This document shows positions 29,808-39,234 of a stretch of DNA of 61,193 nt, in pieces. Each line of letters begins with the position of its first letter. Positions within the stretch are counted from its first letter, which is position 1. The translations under genes were made by a program, and so were the position numbers. This stretch comes from Betaproteobacteria bacterium (GTDB lineage: Bacteria > Pseudomonadota > Gammaproteobacteria > Burkholderiales > Burkholderiaceae_C): positions 1 to 61,193 of the forward strand of contig RGCL01000010.1 of the NCBI GenBank assembly GCA_009919175.1. The letters are read 5' to 3'. The notes beneath the pieces were generated by a model. It saw only the letters and a list, made by a program, of their open reading frames with translations. It did no database searches and had not been told where the DNA came from.

Positions 29808-30329
29808 TTAGCGCAGCTTGACGTTGGCCAATCGGCGCAAGAGTTGCTGCAACACGTCGTCGCGCATCTCGGCATAGAGCATTTGCTCTTCGGTTTCCTT
29901 GGACAAGGCCGCCGATTCAGAGAAGGAGATGTCGCGGCGCTGGGTGAGGGTGGTGTTGGGCAACAGCTCCACGCCACGGCGGTCCACCACCCTGAAAGAG
30001 ACGCTCAGGCGCAAATTGAATTCGCGCACTGCGCCAGTGGCGGTGCGCCCCGTGATCTCTTTGAAGGGCACTTCATTGCCCAGGATCAGCACCACCTGCG
30101 CCTGCTCTCGCTCGCGCGAGTCGGTGGTGACCTTGAGGCCGTCTATGCCTTGCAGGTTGCGCACCACAGACTGGAACATCACCGAGCTGCTGGGGCCATC
30201 GAGGTGCAGGTGCTGGAAGTTGAAGCTGGGCGGCTGGCGCAAGGCAAAACCGCAGCCCGCGAGCAAGGCCAACCCCAGCGAACACAAAACCCACAGGGAG
30301 CAGCGCAATAGATGTCGGCGCATTGGCAT
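29808..30329 (-). CDS. lptE: LPS-assembly lipoprotein LptE
   Basis: The outer-membrane lipoprotein that plugs the LptD barrel and helps place LPS. The 173-residue protein has a lipoprotein signal peptide (LLAGC, Cys at about 26), followed by GFALR, a known LptE hallmark. The leuS stop is one base upstream. LptA and LptB are encoded 17 kb away, LptD is not seen. Confidence 0.93.
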   Translation of the reverse strand: MPMRRHLLRCSLWVLCSLGLALLAGCGFALRQPPSFNFQHLHLDGPSSSVMFQSVVRNLQGIDGLKVTTDSREREQAQVVLILGNEVPFKEITGRTATGAVREFNLRLSVSFRVVDRRGVELLPNTTLTQRRDISFSESAALSKETEEQMLYAEMRDDVLQQLLRRLANVKLR

Positions 30330-30330
30330 G

Positions 30331-33030
30331 TCAGATCACCACATTGACCAGGCGGCCAGGCACCACGATCACCTTTTTGGCCGACGCGCCGTTGGATTGC
30401 TTGACCCAGGCCTCGCTGGCCAGGGCGACGGCTTCGATGGCCGCACGGTCCGCCTTGGCGGGCACGAGGATGCTGCCCCTGAGCTTGCCATTGATTTGCA
30501 GCATCAACTCGATCTCGTCTTGCACCAGGGCCGTGTCGTCCACCTCGGGCCACGGCGCATCGAGCAAGTCGCCCCACTGGCGGCTGTAGCCCAGCTCCTG
30601 CCACAAGCAGGCACTGATGTGCGGACAAGCGGGATAGAGGATGCGCAAGAGGATGGACAAGCCCTCGGTTAGCGCCGCCGTGTCGCCCGCACTGCCATCG
30701 CACTCAAAGGCCTCCAGCGCATTGAGCACCTTCATGCAACCCGACACCACGGTGTTGTATTGCATGCGCTCGTAATCGTGGCTGACTTGTCGCAGCACCA
30801 CATGGACCTCACGGCGCAAGGCCTTGGCCTTGGCCCCCCATTGGGGCTGAGTGGCCGCTGCGGCATTGGCGGCCACCAAGGCCGCTTCATGCTTGTGGGC
30901 AAAGTTCCACACGCGGCGCAGGAAACGGTAACTGCCCTCCACGGCCGCGTCATTCCACTCGAGCGTGGCTTCGGGCGGCGCGGTGAACATGGTGTAGAGG
31001 CGCGCCGTGTCAGCGCCGTATTTCTCGATCAGGTCTTGCGGATCCACCCCGTTGTTTTTGGACTTGGACATGGTGCCCACGCCCTCATAGGTGATGGCCG
31101 TGCCCGCAGGCAAGTCGCCCACGGCCTGCTTGAGCTTGGCGCCCACCACCTTGCCCGCCTCGTCGAGCACATGCTCCACGTCCTGAGGCCAGAAATATTC
31201 AATGCCCCCCGCTTCGCCGCGCCGGGAATAAATGTGGTTGAGCACCATGCCCTGGGTCAGCAAGCGCTTGAAGGGCTCGTCGATTCTGACCAGACCCAAG
31301 TCGCGCATGACCTTGGTCCAGAACCGCGCGTAGAGCAGGTGAAGAATGGCGTGTTCAATGCCACCGATGTACTGGTCCATGCCGCCGTTTTGCATCCAGT
31401 AGCGGGTGCCCTCGGCCACCATGGCCTGGTCGTTGGTGGGATCGCAATAGCGCATGTAGTACCAGGACGAATCGACAAAGGTGTCCATGGTGTCGGTTTC
31501 GCGGCGGGCGGGCTTGCCGCACACCGGGCAGGTCACGCCGGCGTGAAAGCCCGCGTGCTTGTTCAAGGGATTGCCAGAGCCATCGGGCACGCAGTCTTCG
31601 GGCAGGACCACGGGCAGGTCTTTTTCGGGCACAGGCACCGCGCCATGCTCGTCGCAGTGGATGATGGGAATGGGTGTGCCCCAGTAGCGCTGGCGGCTCA
31701 CACCCCAGTCGCGCAAACGCCAGGTGGTTTTCTTTTCGCCCAGGCCTTTGGCGGCCAGCAACTCGGCCACCTTGGTGACGGCGGATTGACAGCCCAGGCC
31801 ATCAAGCTCGCCGGAGTTGACGCACACCCCGTCCTTGGTCGAGTACCACTCTGCCCAGGCGCTGGCATCGAATGCGGGCGCAGAGGCAGCCTGCCCAGCA
31901 CCTGCGGCCACCACCTGCTTGATGGGTAACTGGTACTTGAGCGCAAACGCAAAGTCACGCTCGTCGTGCGCGGGCACGCCCATGACTGCGCCGTCGCCAT
32001 AGCTCATGAGCACATAGTTGCCCACCCAGACCTCGACTTGCTCGCCCGTGAGCGGGTGCCTGACATGAAGGCCTGTGGGCATGCCCTTTTTCTCTTGCGT
32101 GGCCATTTCGGCCTCAGTGGTCCCACCGGTTTTGCATTCTTCGAGGAAGGCTGCCAAGGCCGGATGGCGGGCTGCGGCGTGCAAAGCCAGGGGGTGTTCA
32201 GCCGCCACGGCGCAAAAGGTCACGCCCATGATGGTGTCGGCGCGGGTGGTGAAGACGTACATCTTGCCGTCGCCGATGAGCTGGCCGTCGGCACCCCGGA
32301 TGTCGTGCGGGAACGCAAAGCGCACGCCTTCGCTCTTGCCGATCCAGTTCTCCTGCATCAGGCGCACCTTGTCAGGCCAGCCGTTGAGGCTGGCCTTGTC
32401 GTTGCCAAGCTGCACATGGTCGAGCAGCTCTTGCGCGTAGGCGGTGATGTTGAGGTAGTAGCCGGGGATTTCACGCTTTTCGACCAAGGCGCCCGTGCGC
32501 CAGCCACGGCCATCGATGACCTGTTCGTTGGCCAGCACCGTCTGGTCCACCGGATCCCAGTTGACGATTTGGGTCTTGCGGTAGGCAATGCCTTTTTCGA
32601 GCATCTTGAGGAACAGCCACTGGTTCCACTTGTAATAGGCGGGCGAGCAGGTGGCGACTTCGCGCGACCAGTCGATGGCCAGGCCCATGGCCTGCATCTG
32701 CCGCTTCATGTAGGCGATGTTGTCATAGGTCCACTTGGCTGGCGGCACCTTGTTCTTCATGGCCGCGTTCTCGGCGGGCAGGCCAAAGGCGTCCCAACCC
32801 ATGGGCATGAGCACGTTGAAGCCCCGCATGCGCAAGTGGCGCGTGAGCATGTCGTTGATGGTGTAGTTGCGCACATGACCCATGTGCAGCTTGCCGCTGG
32901 GATAGGGCAGCATGGAGCAGGCGTAGAACTTGGGCTTGCTGGGGTCTTCGGTGACGCGGTAGGCATCGCGTGCGCGCCATGCGGCATGCACGCTGGCTTC
33001 GACCTGCGAAGGGGTGTAGAGGTTGTCCAT
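30331..33030 (-). CDS. leuS: Leucyl-tRNA synthetase
   Basis: Charges tRNA-Leu. The 899-residue class I synthetase has HMGH at 49-52, the CP1 editing domain with [12 protein letters not shown], the zinc-region [18 protein letters not shown] and KMSKS as TMSKSKNNG. The N-terminal [18 protein letters not shown] start is normal. It sits 8 bases after dapB. Confidence 0.97.
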   Translation of the reverse strand: MDNLYTPSQVEASVHAAWRARDAYRVTEDPSKPKFYACSMLPYPSGKLHMGHVRNYTINDMLTRHLRMRGFNVLMPMGWDAFGLPAENAAMKNKVPPAKWTYDNIAYMKRQMQAMGLAIDWSREVATCSPAYYKWNQWLFLKMLEKGIAYRKTQIVNWDPVDQTVLANEQVIDGRGWRTGALVEKREIPGYYLNITAYAQELLDHVQLGNDKASLNGWPDKVRLMQENWIGKSEGVRFAFPHDIRGADGQLIGDGKMYVFTTRADTIMGVTFCAVAAEHPLALHAAARHPALAAFLEECKTGGTTEAEMATQEKKGMPTGLHVRHPLTGEQVEVWVGNYVLMSYGDGAVMGVPAHDERDFAFALKYQLPIKQVVAAGAGQAASAPAFDASAWAEWYSTKDGVCVNSGELDGLGCQSAVTKVAELLAAKGLGEKKTTWRLRDWGVSRQRYWGTPIPIIHCDEHGAVPVPEKDLPVVLPEDCVPDGSGNPLNKHAGFHAGVTCPVCGKPARRETDTMDTFVDSSWYYMRYCDPTNDQAMVAEGTRYWMQNGGMDQYIGGIEHAILHLLYARFWTKVMRDLGLVRIDEPFKRLLTQGMVLNHIYSRRGEAGGIEYFWPQDVEHVLDEAGKVVGAKLKQAVGDLPAGTAITYEGVGTMSKSKNNGVDPQDLIEKYGADTARLYTMFTAPPEATLEWNDAAVEGSYRFLRRVWNFAHKHEAALVAANAAAATQPQWGAKAKALRREVHVVLRQVSHDYERMQYNTVVSGCMKVLNALEAFECDGSAGDTAALTEGLSILLRILYPACPHISACLWQELGYSRQWGDLLDAPWPEVDDTALVQDEIELMLQINGKLRGSILVPAKADRAAIEAVALASEAWVKQSNGASAKKVIVVPGRLVNVVI

Positions 33031-33038
33031 GGTGAGAA

Positions 33039-33854
33039 TCAGCGCAGGCCCAACACGTCAAACATGTCGTAGAGGCCGTGGGTCTTGTCGGTCAAAAAGC
33101 GCACAGCGCGAAGGCTGCCCTGTGCGTAGGTCTCGCGCGAGGCCGAGCGGTGGGTGATTTCGATGCGCTCGCCCGTGCCCGCAAACATGGCGGTGTGGTC
33201 TCCCACGATGTCGCCGCCACGGATGGTGGCAAAGCCAATGGTGGAGGGGTCGCGCTCGCCGGTGTGACCTTCACGGGCGTAGACGGCACAGTCTTTGAGG
33301 TCGCGCCCCAGGGCGCTGGCGATGACTTCGCCCATCTTGAGGGCTGTGCCCGAGGGAGCATCCACTTTGTGGCGGTGGTGGGCTTCAATGATTTCGATGT
33401 CGTAACCCGTGGCCAGGGCCTTGGCAGCGGTCTCCAGCAGCTTGAGGGTGACGTTCACGCCCACGCTCATGTTGGGGGCCATGACCACGGCAATGCGTTG
33501 GGCGGCCTGGGCGATCTCGGCTTTTTGGGCTTCGGTGAAGCCCGTGGTGCCAATGACCATGTTCACCCCCATCTGGGCGCAGACCTTGAGGTGCGCCATG
33601 GTGCCCTCGGGGCGGGTGAAGTCGATGAGCACCTTGGATTTGGCCAGGCCAAGCGACAAATCGGAGTGGATGATGACACCGCTGGCACGGCCCAAAAAGC
33701 CCGTGGCATCGTTGCCCACAGCGGGGCTGGCGGCGACATCGAGCGCACCCGCTAGGCGCAGGTCATCGGCGCGGTTGACGGCCTCGATCAGCATGCGGCC
33801 CATGCGGCCACTGGCCCCAGCAATGGCCACCGGGTGAAGAGAGTTCTTGCTCAT
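33039..33854 (-). CDS. dapB: 4-Hydroxy-tetrahydrodipicolinate reductase
   Basis: Reduces the dihydrodipicolinate precursor in lysine and diaminopimelate synthesis. The 271-residue protein has the NADPH-binding GASGRMG at 13-19, GTTGFT and the [13 protein letters not shown] signature. It is preceded by bamE (6-base gap) and followed by leuS. Confidence 0.96.
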   Translation of the reverse strand: MSKNSLHPVAIAGASGRMGRMLIEAVNRADDLRLAGALDVAASPAVGNDATGFLGRASGVIIHSDLSLGLAKSKVLIDFTRPEGTMAHLKVCAQMGVNMVIGTTGFTEAQKAEIAQAAQRIAVVMAPNMSVGVNVTLKLLETAAKALATGYDIEIIEAHHRHKVDAPSGTALKMGEVIASALGRDLKDCAVYAREGHTGERDPSTIGFATIRGGDIVGDHTAMFAGTGERIEITHRSASRETYAQGSLRAVRFLTDKTHGLYDMFDVLGLR

Positions 33855-33860
33855 GGTGTT

Positions 33861-34436
33861 TTATTTGGGTTCTTTCCAGTTTGCCGGGGCATCCAGCGAC
33901 GGATAGGTTTTGGGCTCGGCCTGGACCATGCCCGTGGGCTGAGGCGCTTTGGCCGTGGGGGACTGCACCTTGCTCAGCTGCTCGGGGCTGGCGGTCAACA
34001 CGGGCAATTTGGTTTTCTTGTCCCCATCCTTTTTGATGGCCAGGGCCAGGGTGGAAGTGAACTCGGACTCAGAGGGCATGGTGTCTCCCTCGTGGCGCTC
34101 AAAGCGGCCGTCCTTGAAAAAGACCGACAAGTGACGCTGCTCGGCGGTTTTGCCGTCGCGGCGAATGGTGTAGGCATAGTCCCAGCGGTTTTGGTGAAAC
34201 ACGCTTTGCACCAGGGGCGTGCCCAAGATGTCGCGGACCTGGATGGGCAGCATGCCGGGCTTGAGGGCGTCGACCTGTTCTTTGGTGATCACGTTGCCTT
34301 GCAGGACCTCGGCGCGATAGCGCGTCATGGCTTCGGCTGCCCGCTCGAGCGGACGCTCGACGGTGGTGCATGCCGTGAGGCCGCCCCAGCTCAAGGCCAT
34401 GATGGCCAAGCCCGCAAAAGTGGAAGGAGTACGCAT
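33861..34436 (-). CDS. bamE: Outer membrane protein assembly factor BamE (SmpA)
   Basis: A lipoprotein of the BAM complex that assists beta-barrel insertion. The 191-residue protein has a lipoprotein signal (LTAC lipobox), the VDALKPGMLPIQVRDILGTPL region and a long proline/alanine-rich C-terminal tail that is longer than the Escherichia coli form. The start is ATG 34434-34436. It is the first of the leftward block and divergent from fur, the usual arrangement in betaproteobacteria. Confidence 0.9.
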   Translation of the reverse strand: MRTPSTFAGLAIMALSWGGLTACTTVERPLERAAEAMTRYRAEVLQGNVITKEQVDALKPGMLPIQVRDILGTPLVQSVFHQNRWDYAYTIRRDGKTAEQRHLSVFFKDGRFERHEGDTMPSESEFTSTLALAIKKDGDKKTKLPVLTASPEQLSKVQSPTAKAPQPTGMVQAEPKTYPSLDAPANWKEPK

Positions 34437-34437
34437 G

Positions 34438-34467
34438 TTGATGGCCAAAAAGCAAAGTGGATATGAT
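34438..34467 (+). promoter_or_regulatory. Putative sigma-70 promoter of fur
   Basis: TTGATG (34438-34443), an 18-base spacer and TATGAT (34462-34467), giving a start near 34474 and a leader of about 50 bases before the fur ATG. The 87-base gap is shared with divergent bamE. I do not see a clear 19-base Fur box. Confidence 0.5.
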
Positions 34468-34523
34468 GCCGTTTCATTGTAATGGTCGCCCATGCGGCCA
34501 GCTCTTCATCCCCCTTTTTGCCC

Positions 34524-34946
34524 ATGCCCACCCAAGACGATCTCAAGGACACCGGACTGCGCGTGACCGCGCCCCGCGTCAAGATCCTGAACCTGTTCCA
34601 GCAGGGTCAGCGGGTTCACCTGAGCGCCGAGGAGGTGCACCGCCAACTGTTGCTGGCCGATGCCGATGTGGGTTTGGCCACGGTGTATCGGGTGCTGTCG
34701 CAATTCGAGCAGGCGGGCTTGCTCACCCGCAGCCACTTCGAATCGGGCAAGTCGGTGTATGAGCTCAACGAGGGCGACCACCACGACCACCTCGTGTGCC
34801 TGGACTGCGGGCGGGTTGAAGAGTTTGTGGACAGTGAAATCGAGAAACGGCAAAAAACCATTGCCAAACAGCGCGGCTTTGACCTGCGCGATCACGCCCT
34901 GAGCCTGTACGCCAACTGCACCAAACCCCAATGCCCCCACCGTTGA
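34524..34946 (+). CDS. fur: Ferric uptake regulator Fur
   Basis: An iron-responsive repressor. The 140-residue protein has the winged helix (TGLRVTAPRVKIL... ATVYRVLSQFEQAGLL), the metal-site HHDHLVCLDCG with the CxxC zinc site, and C-terminal cysteines. The start is ATG 34524 (MPTQDDLKDTGLR); an upstream ATG at 34482 adds a poorly conserved tail. It is divergent from bamE and convergent with hprK. Confidence 0.93.
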   Translation: MPTQDDLKDTGLRVTAPRVKILNLFQQGQRVHLSAEEVHRQLLLADADVGLATVYRVLSQFEQAGLLTRSHFESGKSVYELNEGDHHDHLVCLDCGRVEEFVDSEIEKRQKTIAKQRGFDLRDHALSLYANCTKPQCPHR

Positions 34947-34966
34947 GGGGGGGCCTGATGGCGGGT

Positions 34967-35917
34967 TCAGCCCGTGCGGTCCATGAGGTCGCGGTGGCGG
35001 CGCACAAATTCGGCGTAGGTGTCGATGCCGCGCAATTGCAAGATGGTGTTGCGCACGGCGGCCTCGACCAGCACGGCGATGTTGCGCCCCGCCACCACCT
35101 GGATCACCGCCTTGCGAACAGCCAGGCCCAACACCTCCTGCGTCAAGGGCTCGGTGGGCAGGCGCTCGTAGTCGCGCTCCATGGTCTCGCGGCGAACCAG
35201 GTGCACGATCAGCTTGAGGCGCATTTTGCGGCGCACGGCGGTTTCGCCAAAAATGGCGCGGATGTCGAGCAGGCCAATGCCGCGCACCTCGAGCAGGTTT
35301 TGCAGCAATTCGGGGCATCGCCCTTCGATGGTGGTCTGGTTGATGCGGTAGAGGTCCACCGCGTCATCGGCCACCAGGCCGTGTCCGCGTGAAATCAGCT
35401 CAAGGCCCAACTCGCTCTTGCCCAAGCCGGATTCACCGGTGATGAGCACACCCATGCCCAGGATGTCCATGAACACGCCGTGCATGGTGGTGCGGTCGGC
35501 AAAGTGCTTGGACAGGTAGGCGCGCAACAAGTCGATGACGAACGCCGCCGACTCGCCGGTGGTGAACAAGGGGATGTTGGCGCGATCGCACAGGGTGACC
35601 AGTGCGGGCGGCGCGACCTGGCCATCGGCCACCACCAGCATGGGGGGCTCGAGTTGCAAGATGCGGTGAATGCGGCGCTCGCCATCCTCGGGCGAGACAT
35701 CGGTGAGGTAGCGCACCTCGCGCTCGCCCAGCAATTGCAGGCGATAGGGGTGGATGTAATTGAGGTAGCCCACCAGGTCTGCGCCGGAGCGGGCGGCCTT
35801 GACGGCCACTTCGTCAAAGCGCCGCTCGGATGCACCCAAACCCGCCACCCACGCCCAGCGCAGGCGCTCGCGGAAATGCTCGAAGAGGACGTCCGCGCTG
35901 ACCGATGAATGCTTCAC
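34967..35917 (-). CDS. hprK: HPr kinase/phosphorylase
   Basis: Phosphorylates and dephosphorylates HPr on Ser46 using ATP. The 316-residue protein has Walker A GESGLGKS at 161-168 and the family signature around [16 protein letters not shown]. The start is a GTG at 35915-35917 with a GGAG ribosome binding site 8 bases upstream. It follows ptsN by 17 bases. The substrate HPr (ptsH, 49627-49896) is in this window. Confidence 0.94.
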   Translation of the reverse strand: MKHSSVSADVLFEHFRERLRWAWVAGLGASERRFDEVAVKAARSGADLVGYLNYIHPYRLQLLGEREVRYLTDVSPEDGERRIHRILQLEPPMLVVADGQVAPPALVTLCDRANIPLFTTGESAAFVIDLLRAYLSKHFADRTTMHGVFMDILGMGVLITGESGLGKSELGLELISRGHGLVADDAVDLYRINQTTIEGRCPELLQNLLEVRGIGLLDIRAIFGETAVRRKMRLKLIVHLVRRETMERDYERLPTEPLTQEVLGLAVRKAVIQVVAGRNIAVLVEAAVRNTILQLRGIDTYAEFVRRHRDLMDRTG

Positions 35918-35934
35918 CCGGCCGCTCCGAGCAA

Positions 35935-36402
35935 TCAGGCTGGCTGGACCGAGGTCCAGGTGGCGATGGTGCGATGAAGGGCGACGGCCTCAGCGCAGGA
36001 CTTGAGTCGCTCGCGAAGGCTGGAGTCGCTGAGCATCTCGGCGATTTCAGAGAGGATTTCCAGATGCTTTTGGGTGGAGGCCTCGGGCACCAGCAAAAAA
36101 ATCATGAGGCTCACGGGCTGTTCATCGGGGGCATCAAAGCCAATGGGGTTGAACAGCCTGAAGACCGCCGCCATGGGGGACTTGAGCCCCTTGATGCGCC
36201 CGTGCGGGATGGCCACGCCGTGGCCCAGTCCAGTGGAGCCCAGCCGCTCGCGGGCAAAGAGGCTATCGGCCACCAAGGCGCGGCTGATGCCGTGTGCCTG
36301 CTCGAAAAGCAGGCCGGCTTCCTCAAATGCCCTTTTCTTGCTGGTGGCGTCAACGCCGACCAGGACTTGTTCGGGGGGCAGAATGGCAGCTAGGCGATTC
36401 AT
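35935..36402 (-). CDS. ptsN: PTS IIA-Ntr protein PtsN
   Basis: The nitrogen-branch EIIA of the phosphotransferase system, a regulator that in enterobacteria controls potassium transport and sensor kinases. The 155-residue protein has the phospho-acceptor His67 in the motif GVAIPHGR. The start is ATG 36400-36402 ([10 protein letters not shown]); no ribosome binding site is obvious, and a CATAAT hexamer ends 9 bases upstream. It lies between hpf and hprK and is separated from hpf by a terminator. Confidence 0.92.
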   Translation of the reverse strand: MNRLAAILPPEQVLVGVDATSKKRAFEEAGLLFEQAHGISRALVADSLFARERLGSTGLGHGVAIPHGRIKGLKSPMAAVFRLFNPIGFDAPDEQPVSLMIFLLVPEASTQKHLEILSEIAEMLSDSSLRERLKSCAEAVALHRTIATWTSVQPA

Positions 36403-36456
36403 GGTGGGCGGATTATGCATCCTTTGGCCGTAAAGCCTAGGGTTTACCACAGGCCG

Positions 36457-36472
36457 GGCCAACCCGATGCCA
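36457..36472 (-). promoter_or_regulatory. Candidate sigma-54 promoter of ptsN
   Basis: TGGCATCGGGTTGGCC on the minus strand: a GG followed after 10 bases by GC, the -24/-12 spacing of sigma-54 promoters, with TGGCAY at -24 and TGGC at -12. A start would be near 36446, giving a 44-base leader. A sigma-70-like CATAAT also lies at 36412-36417. It can occur by chance in GC-rich DNA. Confidence 0.35.
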
Positions 36473-36491
36473 CGCGGCCTCAAAAGACATG

Positions 36492-36514
36492 AAAAAACCG
36501 CCCCGGGGGCGGTT
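36492..36514 (-). terminator. Intrinsic terminator after hpf
   Basis: On the minus strand AACCGCCCC/CGGGGCGGTT forms a GC-rich hairpin followed by TTTTTT. It sits 21 bases after the hpf stop and upstream of ptsN, so hpf can be made as its own transcript. Confidence 0.85.
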
Positions 36515-36534
36515 GAGTGGGTTGAAGTGTTCGT

Positions 36535-36870
36535 TCAAGACATCAGTTGACGTTTGTGCCCTTCGTGGTGGTGGTCCTGCATGCGGGTTTTGTGCTTGCT
36601 CACCTGGCGATCGAGCTTGTCAACCAGTTCGTCCACCGCGGCGTACAAATCCTCGTGGGCGCTTTCTGCAAACAAGTCGTTGCCTTTGACATGGATGTTG
36701 CATTCGGCCCGCTGTCGCTTTTCCTTTTCCTTTTGCTTTTCCACTGTCAGCAAGACCTTGATGTCCACCACCTGGTCAAAGTGCCTGGAAATGCGATCGA
36801 GCTTTTGCGTGACATAGGTGCGCAAGGCCGGCGTGACTTCCAGATGATGGCCACTGATTGTCAAGTTCAT
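36535..36870 (-). CDS. hpf: Ribosome hibernation-promoting factor, short type
   Basis: Binds inactive 70S ribosomes in stationary phase. The 111-residue protein starts [20 protein letters not shown] and has the basic Hpf domain; it lacks the long C-terminal domain. The start ATG 36868-36870 has a strong GGAGG ribosome binding site 5 bases away. It is followed by an intrinsic terminator, then ptsN and hprK. Confidence 0.94.
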   Translation of the reverse strand: MNLTISGHHLEVTPALRTYVTQKLDRISRHFDQVVDIKVLLTVEKQKEKEKRQRAECNIHVKGNDLFAESAHEDLYAAVDELVDKLDRQVSKHKTRMQDHHHEGHKRQLMS

Positions 36871-37934
36871 ACAAACCTCCATTCCTGTGCCGCTGCCCTT
36901 GTGTCCGCGACCCAAACAAGCAACGGCAGCTTGACTATGCCCATCGCGGCCTGAAAAAGCAATTGGTCTGGATCAAGCAAGGGTTTATCTGGACTTGGGC
37001 TGACCCTGGCCAGCGCGGGCACCAGCCCCCAGGGCTGCATCAGGGTGGTGGACATCAAGGGGACGATGGAGACCAGCAGCATGACCCTGAGCATCTTGAG
37101 TTTGCCCACACGATCGGCCAAGCCGCCAAACCAGCGCGAGGTGAACAGCGTGGCCACGCCACCGCACAAATAAATGGCTGGCAATTGGTCGCTGGTGAGG
37201 ATGCCATTGCCCTGGTAATACAAGGTGATGTAGGGGATCACACAAAAGGACGAAAACATCATGCCCGCACTCACAAGCAATGCGCGCTGGTGGTTGTCGT
37301 CCTTGAGGGTTTGACCCACCACCACCAGCACCGACTGCTGGCGCACGGCGTGCACATGGTGATTGAGCGGCGGCAGGAGCCAGCCCGCCATGGCCAACAA
37401 GACCAGGCTAAAGGCTGCCACCGCAAAGAAGGGGGAGTGCCAACCAAAGTGATTGGCCAGCATCAAGGCCGTGGGCACGCCCGCCACCGTGCCCAGGGCA
37501 AAGGAGGTCATGACCACGCCCATGGCACGTCCGCGCCGCTCAAAGGGGATGACATCGGCGACGATGGTTTGCGACAGGGCACTGAGCACGCCGCCAAAAA
37601 ACCCCGCACCAATGCGAGCCGCCATGAGGCCAGCAAAGCCGCTAGACCATCCGCACAAGGCCGTGAACACCGCAAACAGGAAATACAGCACCATCACCAA
37701 GCGCTTGCGGTCAAAGCGGTCGATGTAGGAGGAGGCCAGCACACCCGAGATGCCAGCGGAAAAGGTGTAGGCCGACACCAGCAAGCCAAACTCGGCGGGA
37801 CCAATGCCAAACCCACTGGTGATGAACGGCCCGAGGGGCATCATCATCATGAAATCAACGATGTGGGAAAACTGAATGCCAGCCAGCGTGAAGAGCAAGG
37901 CGCGCTCGCGGCCAGGCGTGAGGGAAACGGTCAT
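36867..37934 (-). pseudogene. MFS transporter with truncated C-terminus
   Basis: A 355-codon frame of the DHA1-type major facilitator family. The first 309 or so residues are typical (VDFMMMMPLGPFIT, a GVLASSYIDRFDRKRLVMVLY motif-A region, about ten transmembrane segments). The last 46 residues ([20 protein letters not shown]...) are charged and proline-rich and do not look like transmembrane helices 11-12; intact relatives would have about 60-70 more residues of helix. The end overlaps the hpf promoter and ribosome binding site. A small deletion near the 3' end is the simplest explanation, so it may be a pseudogene. Confidence 0.6.
36934..36962 (-). promoter_or_regulatory. Putative hpf promoter
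   Basis: TTGCTT and CATAGT on the minus strand, 17 bases apart, give a start near 36927 and a leader of about 57 bases. They lie inside the degenerate end of the MFS frame. Confidence 0.4.
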
Positions 37935-38123
37935 GGGATGGGCTTCTTGGGCAAGGGAATACTCTAACAGCCATGCGCTGAATGTTTGGCGAAATGATCC
38001 CTGGATCCCACCCCACAAGGACCAGACCCTGGGGGCGTTGGCTTGAGCGATTCAGGTGTTCAAGGTCGGCATCGGCAACCCTGCGCGGGTGCTCAAAACC
38101 ACCATGAACGCCTGAGATCTGGC

Positions 38124-38152
38124 TTGGGCAGATGGGGTTGCGGTGACATAAT
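38124..38152 (+). promoter_or_regulatory. Putative corA promoter
   Basis: TTGGGC (38124-38129), 17 bases, CATAAT (38147-38152). A start near 38158 leaves about 40 bases before the ATG at 38198. The 263-base gap between the MFS gene and corA holds nothing else that I can support; no ribosome binding site is clear. Confidence 0.5.
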
Positions 38153-38197
38153 CGCGCATCCCGAAACGGCGCTGCGCCACCCGACCGCTCACTCGTC

Positions 38198-39184
38198 ATG
38201 CTCAACGTCTTCACCCTGGTCAACGGCCGCCTGTTCCAAGAGGAAATCGATTCCTTGGAAGAACTCGCCATGTTCCAACCCATCTGGGTGGACTTGGAGT
38301 CGCCGACCCTGGAAGAAAAGCAGTGGGTGCGTCAACATTACGGCCTTCAGATCCCGGAAGACGCAATTGACGACGACCTGGAAGAGTCGGCGCGCTTTTA
38401 CGAGGAAGACAACGGCGAGCTGCACATCCGCAGCGACTTTCTGGTCTTTGAGGACGACACCCCAGCCTCTGCGCGCGTGGCCTTCATCCTCAATCAGCAC
38501 AACGACCAGCTCAAAAGCCGCGGGGTGCTGTTTTCCATCCATGACGCCAACATCCCGGTGTTTCGCCTGCTGCGTTTGCGCGCCCGCCGCGCGCCAGGCC
38601 TGATTGCAGACGCCAAGGAGGTGTTGCTCAAGCTCTTTGACGCCGACGCCGAATACTCCGCCGACTCGCTAGAAGACATCTACGACGAACTCGAAGACGT
38701 GAGCAAGATGGTGCTCTCTGGCGACGTGACCGATGCCCTGGCCAGCGAGGTGCTGGGCGAGATTGCCCGCCAGGAAGACCTCAACGGGCGCATCCGGCGC
38801 AACGCCATGGACACCCGCCGTGCGGTGAGCTTCATGATGCGCGCGAGGCTGCTCAATGCCGAGCAGTTCGAAGAGGCGCGGCAGATCCTGCGCGACATCG
38901 ATTCACTCGATAGCCACACCGCCTTCCTCTTTGACAAGATCAACTTCCTGATGGATGCCACGGTGGGTTTCATCAACATCAACCAGAACAAGATCATCAA
39001 GATCTTCTCGGTGGCCAGCGTGGCCTTGTTGCCTCCGACCCTGATCGCCAGCATCTATGGCATGAACTTCCGCCAGATGCCCGAGCTCGACTGGTCGCTG
39101 GGCTACCCCTTTGCGTTGGGCCTGATGGTGGCCAGCGCCCTGGTGCCCATGTGGTACTTTCGCCGGCGCGGCTGGCTCAAGTGA
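38198..39184 (+). CDS. corA: Magnesium/cobalt transporter CorA
   Basis: An inner-membrane Mg2+ channel. The 328-residue protein has a long acidic cytoplasmic funnel domain and two C-terminal transmembrane segments, with the signature YGMNF at about 287-291 at the end of the first. The length is normal. No Mg2+-sensing leader is recognised. It is convergent with fadD. Confidence 0.95.
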   Translation: MLNVFTLVNGRLFQEEIDSLEELAMFQPIWVDLESPTLEEKQWVRQHYGLQIPEDAIDDDLEESARFYEEDNGELHIRSDFLVFEDDTPASARVAFILNQHNDQLKSRGVLFSIHDANIPVFRLLRLRARRAPGLIADAKEVLLKLFDADAEYSADSLEDIYDELEDVSKMVLSGDVTDALASEVLGEIARQEDLNGRIRRNAMDTRRAVSFMMRARLLNAEQFEEARQILRDIDSLDSHTAFLFDKINFLMDATVGFININQNKIIKIFSVASVALLPPTLIASIYGMNFRQMPELDWSLGYPFALGLMVASALVPMWYFRRRGWLK

Positions 39185-39215
39185 ACCGCCTGGCCTGAAC
39201 CGCCCGGCCTGAACC
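39183..39215. repeat. 14-base tandem repeat after corA
   Basis: GAACCGCCTGGCCT followed by GAACCGCCCGGCCT and a partial GAACC, overlapping the corA stop. Two and a third copies with one difference. Probably replication slippage. Confidence 0.8.
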
Positions 39216-39234
39216 AGCGCAAGGCGCATTCACG

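Noticed and set aside
34437-34523. Fur box between bamE and fur
   Set aside because: No convincing 19-base palindrome; only an AT-rich stretch and promoter-like hexamers.
38040-38170. A short peptide frame (VFKVGIGNPARVLK-like) before corA that could be the remnant of a gene
   Set aside because: Only about 20 codons before a stop and interrupted by another stop upstream; no motif to identify it.
37935-38197. Mg2+ riboswitch before corA
   Set aside because: The leader predicted from the promoter is only about 40 bases, with no long structured element.
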